Shown: positions 12,715 through 26,474 of the stretch, piece after piece | Position numbering within the stretch: the first letter of the stretch is position 1 | Layout: each line of letters begins with the position of its first letter | Assembly (NCBI GenBank): GCA_024362935.1 | Contig: JANCRA010000005.1 | Coordinates: 25,318,235-25,382,234, forward strand | From: Setophaga petechia | Lineage: Eukaryota; Chordata; Aves; Passeriformes; Parulidae | Direction of reading: 5' to 3' | DNA: 64,000 bases | Program-made: the position numbers and the translations under genes | Notes under the pieces: generated by a model | The model's input: only the letters and a program-made list of their open reading frames with translations | Databases searched by the model: none | Told to the model about the DNA's origin: nothing

Positions 12715-14641
12715 AGGCAGAAGGGGAGCATTTAATTGCCTTGCAATCGGACCAACCAAGTAGTGTTCTGATTGCATACAGCTGATTTTCTAAGTGAAAA
12801 TCTTCAAACCTATTCAACAGCAAAACCAAGATCATCAGTGACTCTGGAGTGTGTGTCTGTGTTTCTTATAGGGAAGAGGAAGGTTGGTTTGATTACTATC
12901 TCTTTTATCCTTTGGACAAGGGTGTTTTTCTCATCCAAGGGAAATGCATTCTAGCAGCATGAACATAACTATTAATCAACACTTAAGCGATAATCAGTGA
13001 ATGAAAAATGATGACCAGAAACTGAAAATGTACTTACATAGCTACTTCGGTGCTTTTTCTTTGAGATCATGCCCTTGCATTTTAACATGAACAATTCTTT
13101 TAAAATTAGTGCTGATATATTCCAAAAGGCAGTGATTTAAAAAGCCAACACTTACTTTTTCACTTGGAAAAAAATACTAACAGGGAATGATATATTAAGA
13201 TGTGCATAAGTAATGTTATAAAGCTACCTTGGTAGTCTCTGAGATAGAGTCTCAGTTGATATGAACCAGTAATATCTTACAGGTTTACTTAAGAGATGAA
13301 GATGCAAAAATCATCACTGGAATGCTGTATTCAAATGTGTGAAGACATGTTCAGGATACAGAGAGATAAATGTTTTTCTTGTGTATTTTTGCTCAAAAAG
13401 GAGATGGAGGCACCGAGAGATGCAGGTATATGTTAGCTTTAGGAATGCCTCCAAGAGGAATCAGATGTTGTTGAAGTTAAAACAAAACTCCCCTCAGTAT
13501 TTAGCATGCTTTTCTGAATCATGGCCAGGGTATGTGGTGGCACCCAGCAGAAACCAAGGCTGTGTGACTCTCCTAGTGAGCAACACCTTGCTTTTGTTCT
13601 TCAAGATGTTTTTTGACCAACTTAGTCATGGTTCTAATACTATCAAGTGTTCTTTGGAATAATCTCAAAACCAGATTAGTGTAAAATGCTTAAAGTAAGT
13701 GTGTGCTTAAAAAAAGAAAGCACAACATTCCCTGGCACTGAGCCCAGAAAGCAGAACTTTAGGAGACTGCAAGGTCATGACTTGGTAATTGGGCCATGAA
13801 CAGGCATCTAGAGCCACCCATTGATTCACCTTTCCAAATTATTTAACCTGTGTTTTCTGTTGAGACAAATATTGAAAAGTTCATTTGCCACACTACCCAA
13901 AACAAACTTGAGGACATTGGACCATGATTTGAGAAGCTCTGACAATTGTAGTCCTGAGATATCTGTAAAATGGAGCAGGAACAGAAAAACAAGGTGTTTC
14001 AGGATCTGCTGGGAAGATACTGCTTCCTTCCTTATTCGTGGGAATAAGTTTGCTTGTAACAAACAAGTTTTTAACAGAGAAGTTGGAAGTGCTCTTTCTC
14101 TTCAGTGGTGGAGGTGCTTTTAAGAGCTCCTGTGGAACATCATCTTGGCTTGCCATTGCAGCCAAGAAGAAAAGCACAACTAAGAATATCAAAAAGAAGT
14201 ATTAAAGGTGCTGTCTTATATCCAAACAATGGTAAAGCAGTACCAATGGGCTCATAGAACATTAGACTCCTCTTGGAGGACTACTTCTGCCATTAAAATC
14301 AATGCAACTTAATTAAAGCAAATTATAGATAGATACATCTATAAATAAGATATTAAAGTGCGCCGCTGAATATGATAATTGCTGCATATTTAGCAATCAG
14401 CGTGTGTGTTCTGCTTTTGCCAGGAGGGATTTCTTTCAGAGGAATCAATGGAGCTTTATTAAAAACCATCTAAATTAGAGGGAGAAATGATGAGTGTTAT
14501 AATAACGCAAAATCACTGTTTCAACTTTCATTGCAAAACTTGGAAAGCAAAATATATCCCTCTTTGTGTATGTATGGAAAACATCAGGAAGATTCTTTTG
14601 AATTGTAGACAGTGGTAGAATTTTTAATCTTTACCTTTGAT

Positions 14642-14666
14642 GCAAAACAAAACAAAAAAAAAAAAC
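14642..14666. repeat. A-rich tract
   Basis: CAAAACAAAAC is followed by a run of about twelve A's. No target-site duplication or retroposed body was recognised next to it. Confidence 0.6.
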
Positions 14667-17600
14667 CTGGATGGAAGAAACCTTGCTTTCTATAGAAATG
14701 CTGGAGCTCTCCAAAGGTGGGGTAATGAGGATTTCACAGCAGTAAGGAATTAAGAAGGCCCCATCGATCAATTTCCTCCATTTCACATGGACCATCCAGT
14801 TCACTGCCTTACATCACCTGCCTCTGTTTCAGCAGCTAAAGAAAGTGTTAGCAAGTCAAATTGTGCTCTTAAATTTCACTTGCAGTTACCAGAACCAGGA
14901 AGAGTTGAAATGCAAAAAAATAAGTGGGTTAATTTTGGTGCTCCACCTGTGTATGAAACATTGAGACCAGGGTGGGGAATAAATCCACTTTTACCTCTCC
15001 ATTTTTCTTCAGTTTTCACTTAATTGAAAACAAAAACCAACTGTGTCTCAGCAGAGGGGAGACCTGAGGGTTAAAGGGCAAATTCCGTTATACCACAGCT
15101 CTTTTTGGCATGCTGAATCTCAACCCATGTGATTAGAAACGCTCACAGACAAAAGAAGAGCTTTGAGAACAGAGGTCAAAACAGCATCTGAATCAAGTCC
15201 TTTAGCAGATGATCACAAGACTATTGAAAAATGCACTGAGCAATGCAGCAGTTCTATGTGTCATGTTTATACACAGGCTTTCAGGCAAAAAGCAGAAGTG
15301 GGTGGCATTTTCAAAGCACTTGGATTGATGGCAGAGCAGAAGCTTCACTCTGCCGCCTTCCTGGGGTGTCTTCTGTGTTATAGTGCATGTCAGTCGTATA
15401 AAATACAGTGGTAGTATCCTGCCATTTTTATGGGTAGAAAACCACAGTGCACAAGCTCAAGTGATTTTCCTGAGCATACAGAGAGAGTAAGTGAGAAAGA
15501 AGTCCCAGGACTCCTATTTTCATAAGCTTTTCCTGATATCCCATGATTTTAAATAAGTCGGGTGTGGCTCAAGTGGAATCAGCAGTGTTTTGCCCTGGAT
15601 TCACAAACATGTAGCTAAAATCCCATCAGCCTTGAGGAAGTTATGTTATTGCTACTTACTTAGTGGGCAGAACACTGTCCAAATTTTCTTTCTGATCTTA
15701 ATGATAATTGAAATGTTTGGAGGAGGCTTATTGTTCAGAAGTCAGGAAAAAAAGGGCTGAAAAGTGAAAGGATAGTGATGCTTTGCATATGAGGAATTAA
15801 TACTCCTGAATACAACACCCACTGTATATTTTTCTTTTTTAACAGTCGGAAACTTTTGACTCTGAGCAGAGCAGTAGATGGTTAAGAAGTTTTGAAAGAT
15901 TTTTTTAACCAACTGACCTCTGCAATGATGATGAAGTTTTCTATATGCAAATCTAAATACCTGCAGGAGAGGGAACAGCAACTGCAACTGTATGAGACAG
16001 CCAACATAAAAATGTCTCTGCATCATTTATTTTCCTTATAAGCAGTATCCATTCTCTTGGGTTTTCACTGTGCTGGCTTCACTCAGGATGGACACTTAGC
16101 AGGGAGTCAGGCGGGAATCCAGGAGAAGAAGTAGAGCCCCAGGCTAAAACACACTGTCCTGCTGAATTCTGCTGGTAGGGGCAAGGAGTTGGTGCTGATT
16201 TCTATGTGCAGTGTGGTAGCTCTCACCTTGAGCTGTGTGTGGATGCACAAGAAAAAGTCAATTCTGGTCAATTTCATGAAGCTTAAACTTCAAAAACGAT
16301 TGCTATAGTTATGTTTTGTACTGCAGCAACTGTCCAGCCCCTAACACAGTGACCCATAAGGAAGGGGCAAGGGAAGCTTTTCTGCTAGCAGCTAGAATTG
16401 TAGCCTTTAGCAAATGCTCCAAGAGGAAGGCAGTGTAAGACAGGTGAGGGGGAATGAGATGCAGGATCTCCCAGGGAAAAAAACAGTCACATGCACTTTT
16501 CTGTACAGCTTTCTCTTCCCTTAAAGAATTATTATTCTGCAACCCCAGAATTCTCCTGTAGGCAAATTCCAGACTTACTCAAGATACCTGCTCACAGGTA
16601 TACTCTATTTATAGCTTAAAATTTTTTTGCAGGTGTTTGAATGCTCTAAGATATTTGTTTCTGGCTTGATCTATGCTGTCCTTCAGTCTACACTTCTACC
16701 AGCCTAGTTCTTCTGCTGGGAACAGGCAGGGGTTTAATTAAGGATGAAGAGGTGTCACGGGATATTTTCTGAAGAGATACCTTTCTATCACAGAAATCTT
16801 GTTAGCTAGTGAAAATTATTGTTTCTAAAAAGAGAGACTTAAACAACAGAAACATTAACTAGCCTCATGTAAAAAACACCTCTCTGTCACACAGAAAATC
16901 CTGACCATGAAGGCATTGAGTTACAAGTGTCTTGCCAGTTTTTCTGGTATCTTGTCTCTGAGTGTGGCCACTGCTGTGACTGGGATTCCCAAAGGGGCAA
17001 TTAAGAGAACAACCTGCTGGTGCAGAAGTTCTGCTCTCCCATTCAGCTCTCCAAGGCCTTGCCTTTCTTCCACCTGCCAAGGACTTTACTGTCTCCTGCT
17101 AACCAGATGTTAGTTGGTTTGATTCATATTTGTATTTATTTGTTTTACATTCCACAAGGGCCTTGGCCATACCAATACTTTGCAACAGTTACATTTCAGA
17201 AATTGTTTGCTGTTGTTTTTTGATGAAGATAATGTTTTCTTTCCTCGATTTAAGCGTGATGCTCTTTTAATTGCGCTGATAGGATGATGGCTGTTTCTGT
17301 GTTTATCTCTGCCCATTATTTTTGCATATTCATGTTTTGCTTGTTAGTTGAGGCCGCTCTTAAGAGATGAACTGTTCATAATGATGCCACTTATTTAAGT
17401 TGATGTTGTTTATTTAAACCCTAAAAATACAGGAGCATATTTTGGATCATTTTTTTCTGTTATGCCTTACCATACATTTGTGAAATGTGTATTTCACCTG
17501 CTGCTGTGTTCTCTGTTGATTGGGGTGTTGGTCTCCTAAGCTCTTCCAAGCTGCATCTGTAGGAACTCAGCTGAGCACTGCACCTTCTGTCATCTCCCTT

Positions 17601-19710
17601 GCTGGTCACCTTGTGGTCACCATCCATTTGGCTTTGACAGCACTTCCAGGTTTTAATCCTGTTTTATTAAGATAACTGTTTCTTCACCTAAATATGTTGT
17701 GATTATTAACTGTGTGTTAAAGCTTTCACACCTGGTCTGAGGGCCAGCTGCATATGTCCTGTTTTAGGAAAGGAGGAGAAGTTGGAATATTTTGATCTTA
17801 CTAATTAGTACATTTCACACCGATTTTTAGCTTAGCTTGTTGTAGAAGGCAGCAAAGGAACCCTTTGCTTTGACTCTTTCTGAAACATAAATAACTTCTA
17901 CTGAGGAGGTGTTTCTATTTTCACAATTTCTCTTTTCATCAGGGTAGTGTTTTATTCCAGGCACCATTTTGGCACTCCAGGCTGAGTGATGATACGCTTT
18001 TACTGTCTCATGGACAGATGGAGAAGGAAAATCAGAAGAAATGGCTGAGCCTTTAATTAGCTGTGCAGAGCCAGAGCATGCTTTTCCAGTGCATTGGGGG
18101 TTTTATATAGGGTGTGGAGACTCAGCCGCTCGATGGATCCAAATTAGCAAAATTGTGTATCCGCCACCAGGGTGTTTCTATGGTAACTGTCTCTCAAATC
18201 ATATATACAAACAGACCTGGCAGGGGCTATTGCCTTCTATTTGGTCTGCAGGAAATCATCAAAAAAAGGGTGTTTTCAGGCTGAAAAAAGGCCTTGTGAT
18301 GTAAATATTTTTTTACTTTTGGTGGTTGGTATAAGTTTTGGGATTACTGCTTGATGCTGGCACAATTCTGAGTGTTTGTGTTTTTTCATGTTGCCTGGCT
18401 GCTGTTACTCCCTTTAGGTGTGAGAGTGGAGGAAACTCACACCACTACCAGACTCATGCACTTAATTAATAGCCTATCTACAGCTGCACAGGTAGACCAT
18501 CAAAAACTGCATTTTTTTTATGGTGAGAGACCAGATTATACATTTGTTTCTTTTCCCCTCATTCTTCTTCATAAAACAGGAGAAATCTGGAGGGTCTTCT
18601 CTTACCAGTGTACCTGGGAACTTAAGGGAAATTATGAACCTGATGAAATTAGTAGTGTAAGAGCAGCCAAAGTGGCTGTGACTCTTCACCTAAGTGACTC
18701 TATAAAGTCTCTCTGCATGTTACTTTTTCTCGTGGAAAAAAATGAATGAATGATCCCTTTAGCCTACTGCCCTCTTTTTGAAATGTGGGGCAATTATTGT
18801 TGGTTTTTGCACATCCAAAGTCAGGCACTGCTAAAGCATGGGTCATTTCAAATCAGAGGTGTTTCTTTCTTATGGCAAACAGTTCTGTGAGGATGCCTTT
18901 CTGTTTTGAATGAGATAAAGGAAGCTTGCAAGAGGCCTGTACTTAATAATTTTTTTCATTTACACGTATCTTGCATGTTTGATGAGTGCCAAGGTGCATA
19001 ACAAAATTCGTCTGGAATAATTTCTAAGCCTGCCTAGCAGCTGCAAATGATACTTCCTCTCTTTGTATAGGACTTGGTTTATGTAATGTACACAGAAATG
19101 CTTTGTAAAGGTAGATAACACTTAATACACCTGAATGCACAACTTTTTTCATTGCAGTGGTTTATACATCTGTTCAGTGAAAATGGTGTATTGTGCATAA
19201 ATTACAGGACTGACAGAAATGTACTTTAACCTGTAGAATGCAAAAAACATGTTAATTTTTGTTTTCTCTTTTTTCTAATCAGGCATTTGCCAAAAGCTTG
19301 GTGTGATTTATTACTTTCTTTTTAATGAATTGTTAAAAATGTTTGAAAAGGCATTAAATCTTCCTTTCTGCTATTAATCTGTAAAAGGGGAAGGGGATTT
19401 TAAATGGCCTCTTAGTATATTGCTTTATAAAACTGCTGATTCTAGCAGCACCGGAATAGGAATACATACTAATGTAGGAAACACTGAAGGCAGTCAGAGC
19501 CTCCTCCATTTATGGAAGAAAAGACTAATAGCTCCATTTTAACAAGGCTCTTAACACTTTGGGCCATCAGCAGGCATTGAGTGAAATTGGGAGAGCTCCT
19601 GTGTGCTAAAAGCATTGAAGTTCACCGTTTGTACCCGGTTGGAGCCTTCCTGATAGAATTGTGCTTCCCAGCCAATGCCCGTTGCCATCTTGAACACAAA
19701 CCAAGTAGCG

Positions 19711-19760
19711 CTGGCATTTTGACTGAGTGCACTAACGCTGCACTTTTGAAATGGCACCAG
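19711..19760. repeat. Imperfect inverted repeat (hairpin) in intron
   Basis: The left arm CTGGCATTTTGACTGAGTGCA (19711-19731) pairs imperfectly with 19739-19760 around a 7-base loop CTAACGC. CTGG, CATTT and AGTGCA pair, and there are internal mismatches and a bulge. Downstream AAATGCACTTAACTCCCA recalls sauropsid palindromic repeats, so a repeat relic is more likely than a small-RNA precursor. Confidence 0.4.
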
Positions 19761-20301
19761 AGCATCATAAATGCACTTAACTCCCAGCTGGATACTTAGC
19801 TTTGCAGGGGCATTAGGGAAAGTTTCTGGATTTGTGTTAAGAATGAAAGAAAACCTGTTTGTATCATATTTTATGCTTAAGCAAAACAAGCTAGTGGAGG
19901 GGGAAAAAAGCAGACTTGGTACTAAGATGTTAGCTTTGATTCAGGAAGTTATGCCACAGTAATCAGAAGGGGTGTGCTTAGTTAGATGATGTCCTCATGT
20001 TACTGGATTCCAGGAGAAAGGCCAGGCAGGGAAGAATAGAGAGTATCCCAGCTAGTAGGCAGATGAGGGAAAGGTAATGAAGATTGTACCTGCTCTAAAC
20101 ATTTCTTTGATACAGAAGCTTTTCTTGTTAGCAGTGATAAGATTATGTATGGGATTTGAAGCTTCTTTGAGCCCCTGCCTTTCTTTTGTTGATTTTGGCA
20201 TGTTGCAGCATCATGTGTTCTCTGCTTATCGTTTTGAGATGCATTGTTAGTAGCTGGGCTGCATAATTGATCTTCATCTCTAATTACTCTCCTCTCCACA
20301 G

Positions 20302-20381
20302 GTGCCTGGAAAAGGTCCAGATGGGAGCTCCTACAATCTTCACTTCGAGGGGGTGGAAAGGCAGTATGCATCCTTACCCAG
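20302..20381 (+). CDS. PARD3B: PARD3B coding exon, second from the end
   Basis: This 80-nt exon opens on a whole codon (GTG) directly continuing the TGG that closes the previous exon. It encodes VPGKGPDGSSYNLHFEG followed by VERQYASLPR, with the last codon split after its second base. It is flanked by CCTCTCCACAG on the left and GTACAG on the right. The EG.ERQYASLPR block matches what I remember of the human PARD3B tail, with conservative differences. It belongs to the poorly structured C-terminal region beyond the PDZ domains; no enzymatic motif is expected. Because 80 is not a multiple of three, skipping this exon would shift the reading frame of the last exon. The exon end is fixed by the in-frame join to 46948. 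Confidence in the boundaries is high. Confidence 0.92.
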
Positions 20382-23300
20382 GTACAGCACCAAGCCTCCT
20401 TCCCATGGGGAGGGAGGGCAGCCCACAGCTGATGTCTGGCTCTAGTATGAGAGATTATTCTGCACTTTTGTCTTGTCATCTTTTGCTGCTGATTTACTGC
20501 CATTTTATACCTGTCCTATTAATTTGGACTTTTGAATTTAAAAAAAACAGGTCTCTCATTGAACATGTCAGCAGGAGTCATGATCCATAGCTAGAGAACA
20601 TGACATTGAGGGAGCTGCCTCTGCAAGAATTATACCAGGTCGTAGCAGGGCATAAATGACTAAGTTTGTAGTGATATAATCCCAGCTGGCATTGACAGAA
20701 CATTGCTGTGGAAAGCTTCCACTAGAGCAGCCACAGCTACTGAAGTCCCACTGTTGCTACAAGGGCTGTCTGACTGCAGTCTATTCCATGACAACATCTC
20801 TGTGCTTTTACTGAATGGTCTGGAAATGTGAGTGAATTCTCTGAGGGCTTTTTTTAATTTTTAATCCTTATCAACTGAATGAAGAGTAAGTCTAGTCTGA
20901 AACCAGTGGGGTATAACAAAAAGGAAGCATTTCAGGGATTTCAACCCCATTTCTATGGGAGTTTTAATAGCAGAGTGTAACCCAAATCAAGCCAGAAAGG
21001 GGAGTGAGAGAATGCTAGAAGAGATAGTGGGAAGCAGGGAGAAGAAAACAAAAACAGAAAAATATTCTCCCTTTGGAATTAGAGGGCTGGGCAAGTCCTA
21101 GGAAACATGGTCCTGTCCACTTCTTAGACCTACAGGCAGGCTGAATTGTAAAAGAAAAGCAAAAATGGGTATCTGTAAGAAAGAAGAGATTTTTTTATTG
21201 TGAAGTAGTGCTGGCATTTAGGAAATCAGTGCATTGTTTCTTTTTGCTCCTTCTTTTTCTACTCATCTATTTACATTCAAAGGTGAATACTGAAAGATTG
21301 ATTGATAAATATGTAATGCTGTGTCCAATTCCAGATGAAAATACAAAGAATATTTTACTTTTGTTAACCAGAATATAAAGACTGTCTCACAAGGCACTGT
21401 TGGATATCTGTAGGCATTTTTAATGTATATGATTTCTAAACCAAAGGATGTGTCTGCAGTTTACTTCCTGCCTTCAAATTATATTTGTCAGCCATTTTTT
21501 CTTGGAGATTCATCCTGTGCAGTAACTGGCTTTTCTGACAGAGTCCTGCTTTCCAGCAGTGTGTTTTGCATGTATTTCCTGGCTGACTGTGGGTATTTAC
21601 TCTTCTGGGTAAATGGCCATCTTATTTTACAGTCCACCAACACTCATGTTTCCCCATCATGCTTCTACCAGTGATTTTTGCGTGTTGGTTAGGCATGCTT
21701 TTATTTTGCACACTCCTTTTTTATTTATTTTGAATCCATTTTGTTGAATACTTCCTTGTGGATTACAAGAAAGTAAATTCATAATTGGTGCTCAGCGTAA
21801 CTCTCTACAGCAGTTTTTATATTTGTATATCATGTCTTCTTTTATTAGTTTTCCCTTTAAGAAAATTAATCATATTTTTTCAGGTGTTGTAAACTGAAAA
21901 TTTCCCAGTGAAGTAACTTCCATAAGCCAGAATTATTTTGATTTGCCTACTATTCCTTTCAAGGGGAATGACCAGAAGTGAGCACTACAGTGCAGATGTA
22001 GACATGCCCTTGTTTTATGTAGTAAGCATTCTCTGTATCCCTTCTGTCTTGTTCCTTTCCAAACTGCTGCATCCTCAGCATGCTCCCTAGGTGTATATAC
22101 TGCTCATCTCTACAACCTGTACTTTTGTGGGGTTTGGTTGGTTTTGAGGTTTTTATTTTGGTTTTATTTTGGGGTATTTTTTTAAAGTAGATTTATCTGA
22201 ATAAAATAATGAATTTTACAATATTGTTCCCTAAACCTCCATTTAACTTGCTGGAAGCACAACTCTCCAGCTCATAGAACAGGTTTGAGTATTTAATTGG
22301 TGGGAAATCTCCATTGAGAATATTCAAATATTCCCTAAGCTTTTGAAGATCGCTGGTGAAAGTGTCCTTTCTCTCTGTGCCTAAGGAGATTATGCTGGAG
22401 AGTGAGAGGACCTGCACTTCAGCAGGGCTGTTCGTGCATCTCAACCCAAACATTTACACTGCTGCACGCAAGCCAAGCTGTGTCTCCAGAGGGTTTCCAC
22501 CCTGGCAGGAGCAGAGCTTTGGGATATCACACACCCTTGGGCGTGCCTACAATTCAGCAAATCGGCTGCTGCTTTTTATACTTCAGTTTTATAAGTTTTG
22601 CAGTTTCATGTTACTGCAGTAATTAAGCCCTGGCAGACACAAATGACTAGATTGTACAGTGAAGTCTAAATCCAGATGAAGGGGATGCAGTCTCATTGCC
22701 AGCCACTAATGGAAATGAGTGATTTCTTTTGTTCTCATGGCTGACTGCCCAGGAGTATAGAGGAATCCAGGTAAAAACCACCCATTTGCCAACCAATTCT
22801 TGGCGGTGGAGGATCTATGAAAACTACTGTAATGAGCAGCATTATTAACCAAAAAAAAAGGAAAAGAAATTAAGAGAAAGAAACAGATATGTAGAAAGAA
22901 ATGAAGAGGTAGTATTTCCTCAAAATAATAGCTTTCTTCTCTCAAGCATTTTAGTATTAGTTCACAGTTTCCTGCCCTTGGATTTATTCCCCTTCTTTTG
23001 TGCTGTCTTCACTGTGGTGAGGCCACTGAGCCACACTGGTACAGATGCCATCTGGAGCTGTCTGCATACTTAGCCATTTAAGCCCAGTTTAATAAGAGAT
23101 ACTTACAGAGGCTTCAGAGGAGGGTTGTAGATGCTGGGAAACAAATTCCTGTTGCAATATTACGTTGAGTCCAGGAGGATATGACCTTTGCCTGCCACTC
23201 TGGTGTGGCACACACAAGGAAGGAGGAAAGTGCTTGGACTGCAGCCAGTTTCACAGGATGAGGAGGGAGGAGGGGATCTGTGCTGTGTCAAGAGTAGCTG

Positions 23301-23635
23301 GGACCAACACAGTGAAACTGTTCTGCTCACCTGAAAGCCACCAAGACTCATGCCAGTGTGTGTGGGCATGGAAAATTAAGTAAGAGAGCTTTGGTCTTCC
23401 TCCCCACCGGATAAGAAGGAGGAATGTTCACCTAGCAAAATCTTTATCAGTGTTTGATGCCCCTAAGACACTGTCCCATTCCTTTGCAAAGGCGTGCATC
23501 CTGCATGAAGTCAGATCTGAACATACCTGCTGCTGGCTTGAAGAATTCTAAGCTTTGAAGCATCATTGTGGCTTTGTCTTTTTTTTTTCTTTTTTCTGTT
23601 TTTTCTCTGAAGCTCTTAAATTAAGTCTAGATATT

Positions 23636-23760
23636 ATGGGCCAAATTCAGATGATACAAGTCTGTATCAACACTATTTGAGGAAAGCTGTCAAGTGTGCT
23701 TGTCTTTTCAGTAGGAGCAGCAGCAAATTACTGTCCTGGTCTCACTGAAGTCAGTGATGT
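23636..23760. repeat. Probable old interspersed repeat relic
   Basis: ATGGGCCAAATTCAGATGAT near the start and CACTGAAGTCAGTGATG near the end are phrases I associate with widely dispersed sauropsid palindromic repeats (GGGCCAAATTC... CACTGAAGTCAATGG). The middle is too diverged to align by eye. Family unknown. Confidence 0.45.
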
Positions 23761-26474
23761 CCTTTTTTCCTTTGAGTGGAGGATCTGTTCCTGTGTAAGG
23801 TTACATGTTTAATTAAAAGGAGAAACAGGAGGCAGCAGCCTTTGGAGAAAGGCTTTCTGTCTGACTGGTCTAAGGAGTGGTGAGCTGAGCTACATAGTTA
23901 ACTTTCTACATAAAATAATGCCAGCCTGTGGGCTTACTTTGGAAATGTCTACAGAGGCAAACATCTGAATTAAATGATAAGTGGCTATGGCAGCAGAGTG
24001 GCAGGTCTTCATCTCTCATTGCATTGTGCTGTTCTGTCTGCAGAAAAGCAGCAAAGTGGGAGACACAGAAATGGGAGGCTTTGCAAGAGAGATACAGTTC
24101 TTTGCACTCAATACTTATGTGTTGCCCTGAGGCTATTGCTAAGTAGTGCAGAGTAGTAGTATTAAGCAATATTAAATCCTCCTGCTTAGGAGAATGGCTT
24201 GATTCTTACACATCTTAACCTCTTCTTTTGGGAAGAAGAGCAGGGCCAGGTTGTGGGAGCCAGAAAAGCATTTGTATCTTTTAAACTATTTTTAATGCGT
24301 TCTTTCTTGATGTAATTCAGAATATTTTCCTGATGGAGCTATGGAGCAGATATGAAGCTGAAACTGCTCTGTTTGTTCATAGTTCTATTTTTGAGCTTGC
24401 ATTTATGGAAGTCTGTCTTAATGTAAATCACAGTTTTGCTAATGGCAGCCTTGTTTGGAGAAGCCTCGTGTTCAAGGACACGTTCTTTTCTGTGGTGGTG
24501 GAAAAGCTGGCTGTGACCAAAAGCAGACTGACAGGCACTGGGACGGCAGCTGGTTGACAAGATGAGTGAGGATTAGAAAGCTCAGCCATCTTTCCAATAA
24601 GAAATGCTGATTCCAATGGAAAAGTAGTACTTCAGACTTTCTCTGGAATTCTCGTATTATTGAAGAACACATTTATGTCAAGAAAACAGGGGGAGCCAGA
24701 AAGGCTGTGAGAACATTAGAAAATAACTACTAGCATGGAAAAATGAGTTCAGGCTGTGTAGGTGGGTTCAGCTGTGTTGCTGTGGCTGGGATGAGACTGC
24801 TGAGCAAACTGCTAATTTGCTCACAAGTCTGTCTTAAATGTAACGTGCATCCTAAAACTGGGAAGCTTGGAAATGGATTAAGGAGGCAGCCTTGCCATAG
24901 AGTGGCTATGGGTAGTTTTCCCATGCTGGAAGCTTCTCTTCAGGTTGACCATGCAACTTGCATGATGTGAGAAACGGATTTGTAAAGGATTCTCAAAATC
25001 TGACTGAAAGCTCTCAGAGTCTTGTACATTTGTATGCAAACTGAGATAAAGTGTGCTGACTTAGAAAGGCTGTAGAATAGAGATGACATTGTTGAGAGAG
25101 AGAGATTGAACGAGAAACAAGTTCAAATGATGGCCTTGCAAAAAGACTGGATATTTTGGAGAATTAGAACTGTTAAAGATGCATTGTAGCAAGACCACGT
25201 GGGGTAAAATTATAGAGGATTGGTCGAAGAAGTATTAGCAGCATTGTGTGGCAAAAGCTAATAGGCTGAAAAGCATTTATAAGGTATTATAACCAGGAAA
25301 TAGGTTGGCTTCTGATAGAAAGGCATTGAGTTTTACATCTCTCATGCCTCACCCTTTATTCTGATAACAGAATAAAATCTTTTAAAATGCCTCTCTGTTG
25401 CCCTGTCTCTGTAGAGCTGGGATTTTCCAACACACTTCTTAAAGCAGTAGCTGAAAGCAGAACACTCTCCATTTCTAGGTATGATGCCAGAAAGGACACA
25501 TTTTTGGTCACCTTGTCTGAGCCCTCCAAGACTTTCTACATTTCTGCGTCAAACTAAATTTCGATTTTGATCCATCCCATTACTTTTGTAAATGTCTTTA
25601 CAGAAGCATCTCACCTGGAATTAGAATGTCACATTGTGGAGAATTCATTACATTCTTTGGAGGTTAATTATTTTACTGCTTAAAGAGATTATGGCTTTTT
25701 TTCCCCTCAAAGTCTGACATTACCCAGTTTCAGTTTCTAGATACTATGGTAAATATTTTTTCTGCTAGATTTTAAGAGCCAAGCCTGCAAAATTCCTTCC
25801 TTGGCGTATTTCTGTGCAGAGATCATTTATGTTATGTTTTCACCTCCCTTTCAATAAACTAAATGGATTGAGCACGTAGGTCTTACACTATAGAGCAAGA
25901 AAATAGCATTGACTCAAGGGACCAGAGTAGCCATGCAGTCAGTTTAGGAGGTAGCCTCTAGAGTTGAGCAAAAACATTTTGAGCCCTTCAAACCAAAAGT
26001 AAAGTTTTGGTAATATCTGTGTCTTCAACAGATAACAGAAAAAATGGATTACTTAGCATGTTTCATTAGCTGCTTCTTGCACTTGAATGTTCTTGCCTTT
26101 ATTTTACTGAGTTTATTTCAAAATGCAAGATTTCTGTAATTTAATTGAATCCTGAAAGCATCATCAGAAAGTGACTTGACACAAATCACGAGAAAAAGTT
26201 AATTGTCTATTAAATAAGACTCATCATTCACCATTGTCTAGCAGAATCTGAAATTAATATACTGACATTACTTAAATATGTATATAGTGTATTCTCTTGG
26301 TTAACAAAAAAGAAATCACAGTTTTAGTGCAGACTATAATTAGCTGTAAATCAACTTGTCAGAGCATTCCCAGCCTCTGGGAATTGACTAGCCAAGGACC
26401 ACAGATGAAAAAGCAAGGTTTAAAATGAATTATTTAAATAAAAATTCCCTGCTTGCTGGTTTAAATCACAAGGG

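Larger units (their letters stand above)
224..20301 (+). other. PARD3B: PARD3B intron (about 20 kb)
   Basis: The donor is GTAGGT at 224-229 and the acceptor is CCTCTCCACAG ending at 20301. The intron is AT-leaning noncoding DNA. It holds a candidate antisense exon near 4.4-4.8 kb, a partly palindromic repeat relic at 6.5 kb, small local duplications near 7.8 and 8.05 kb, a G/T-rich tract at 10.4 kb and a TG/TATG microsatellite at 12.7 kb. Two stretches at 14.3 and 17.2 kb read like possible conserved noncoding sequence, and there is an imperfect hairpin at 19.7 kb. I saw no RNA gene and no full-length transposon. Confidence 0.85.

Noticed and set aside
18372..18749. 125-codon open frame with a signal-peptide-like start
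   Set aside because: It starts at GTG rather than ATG, lies in intron sequence and has no splice or homology support.
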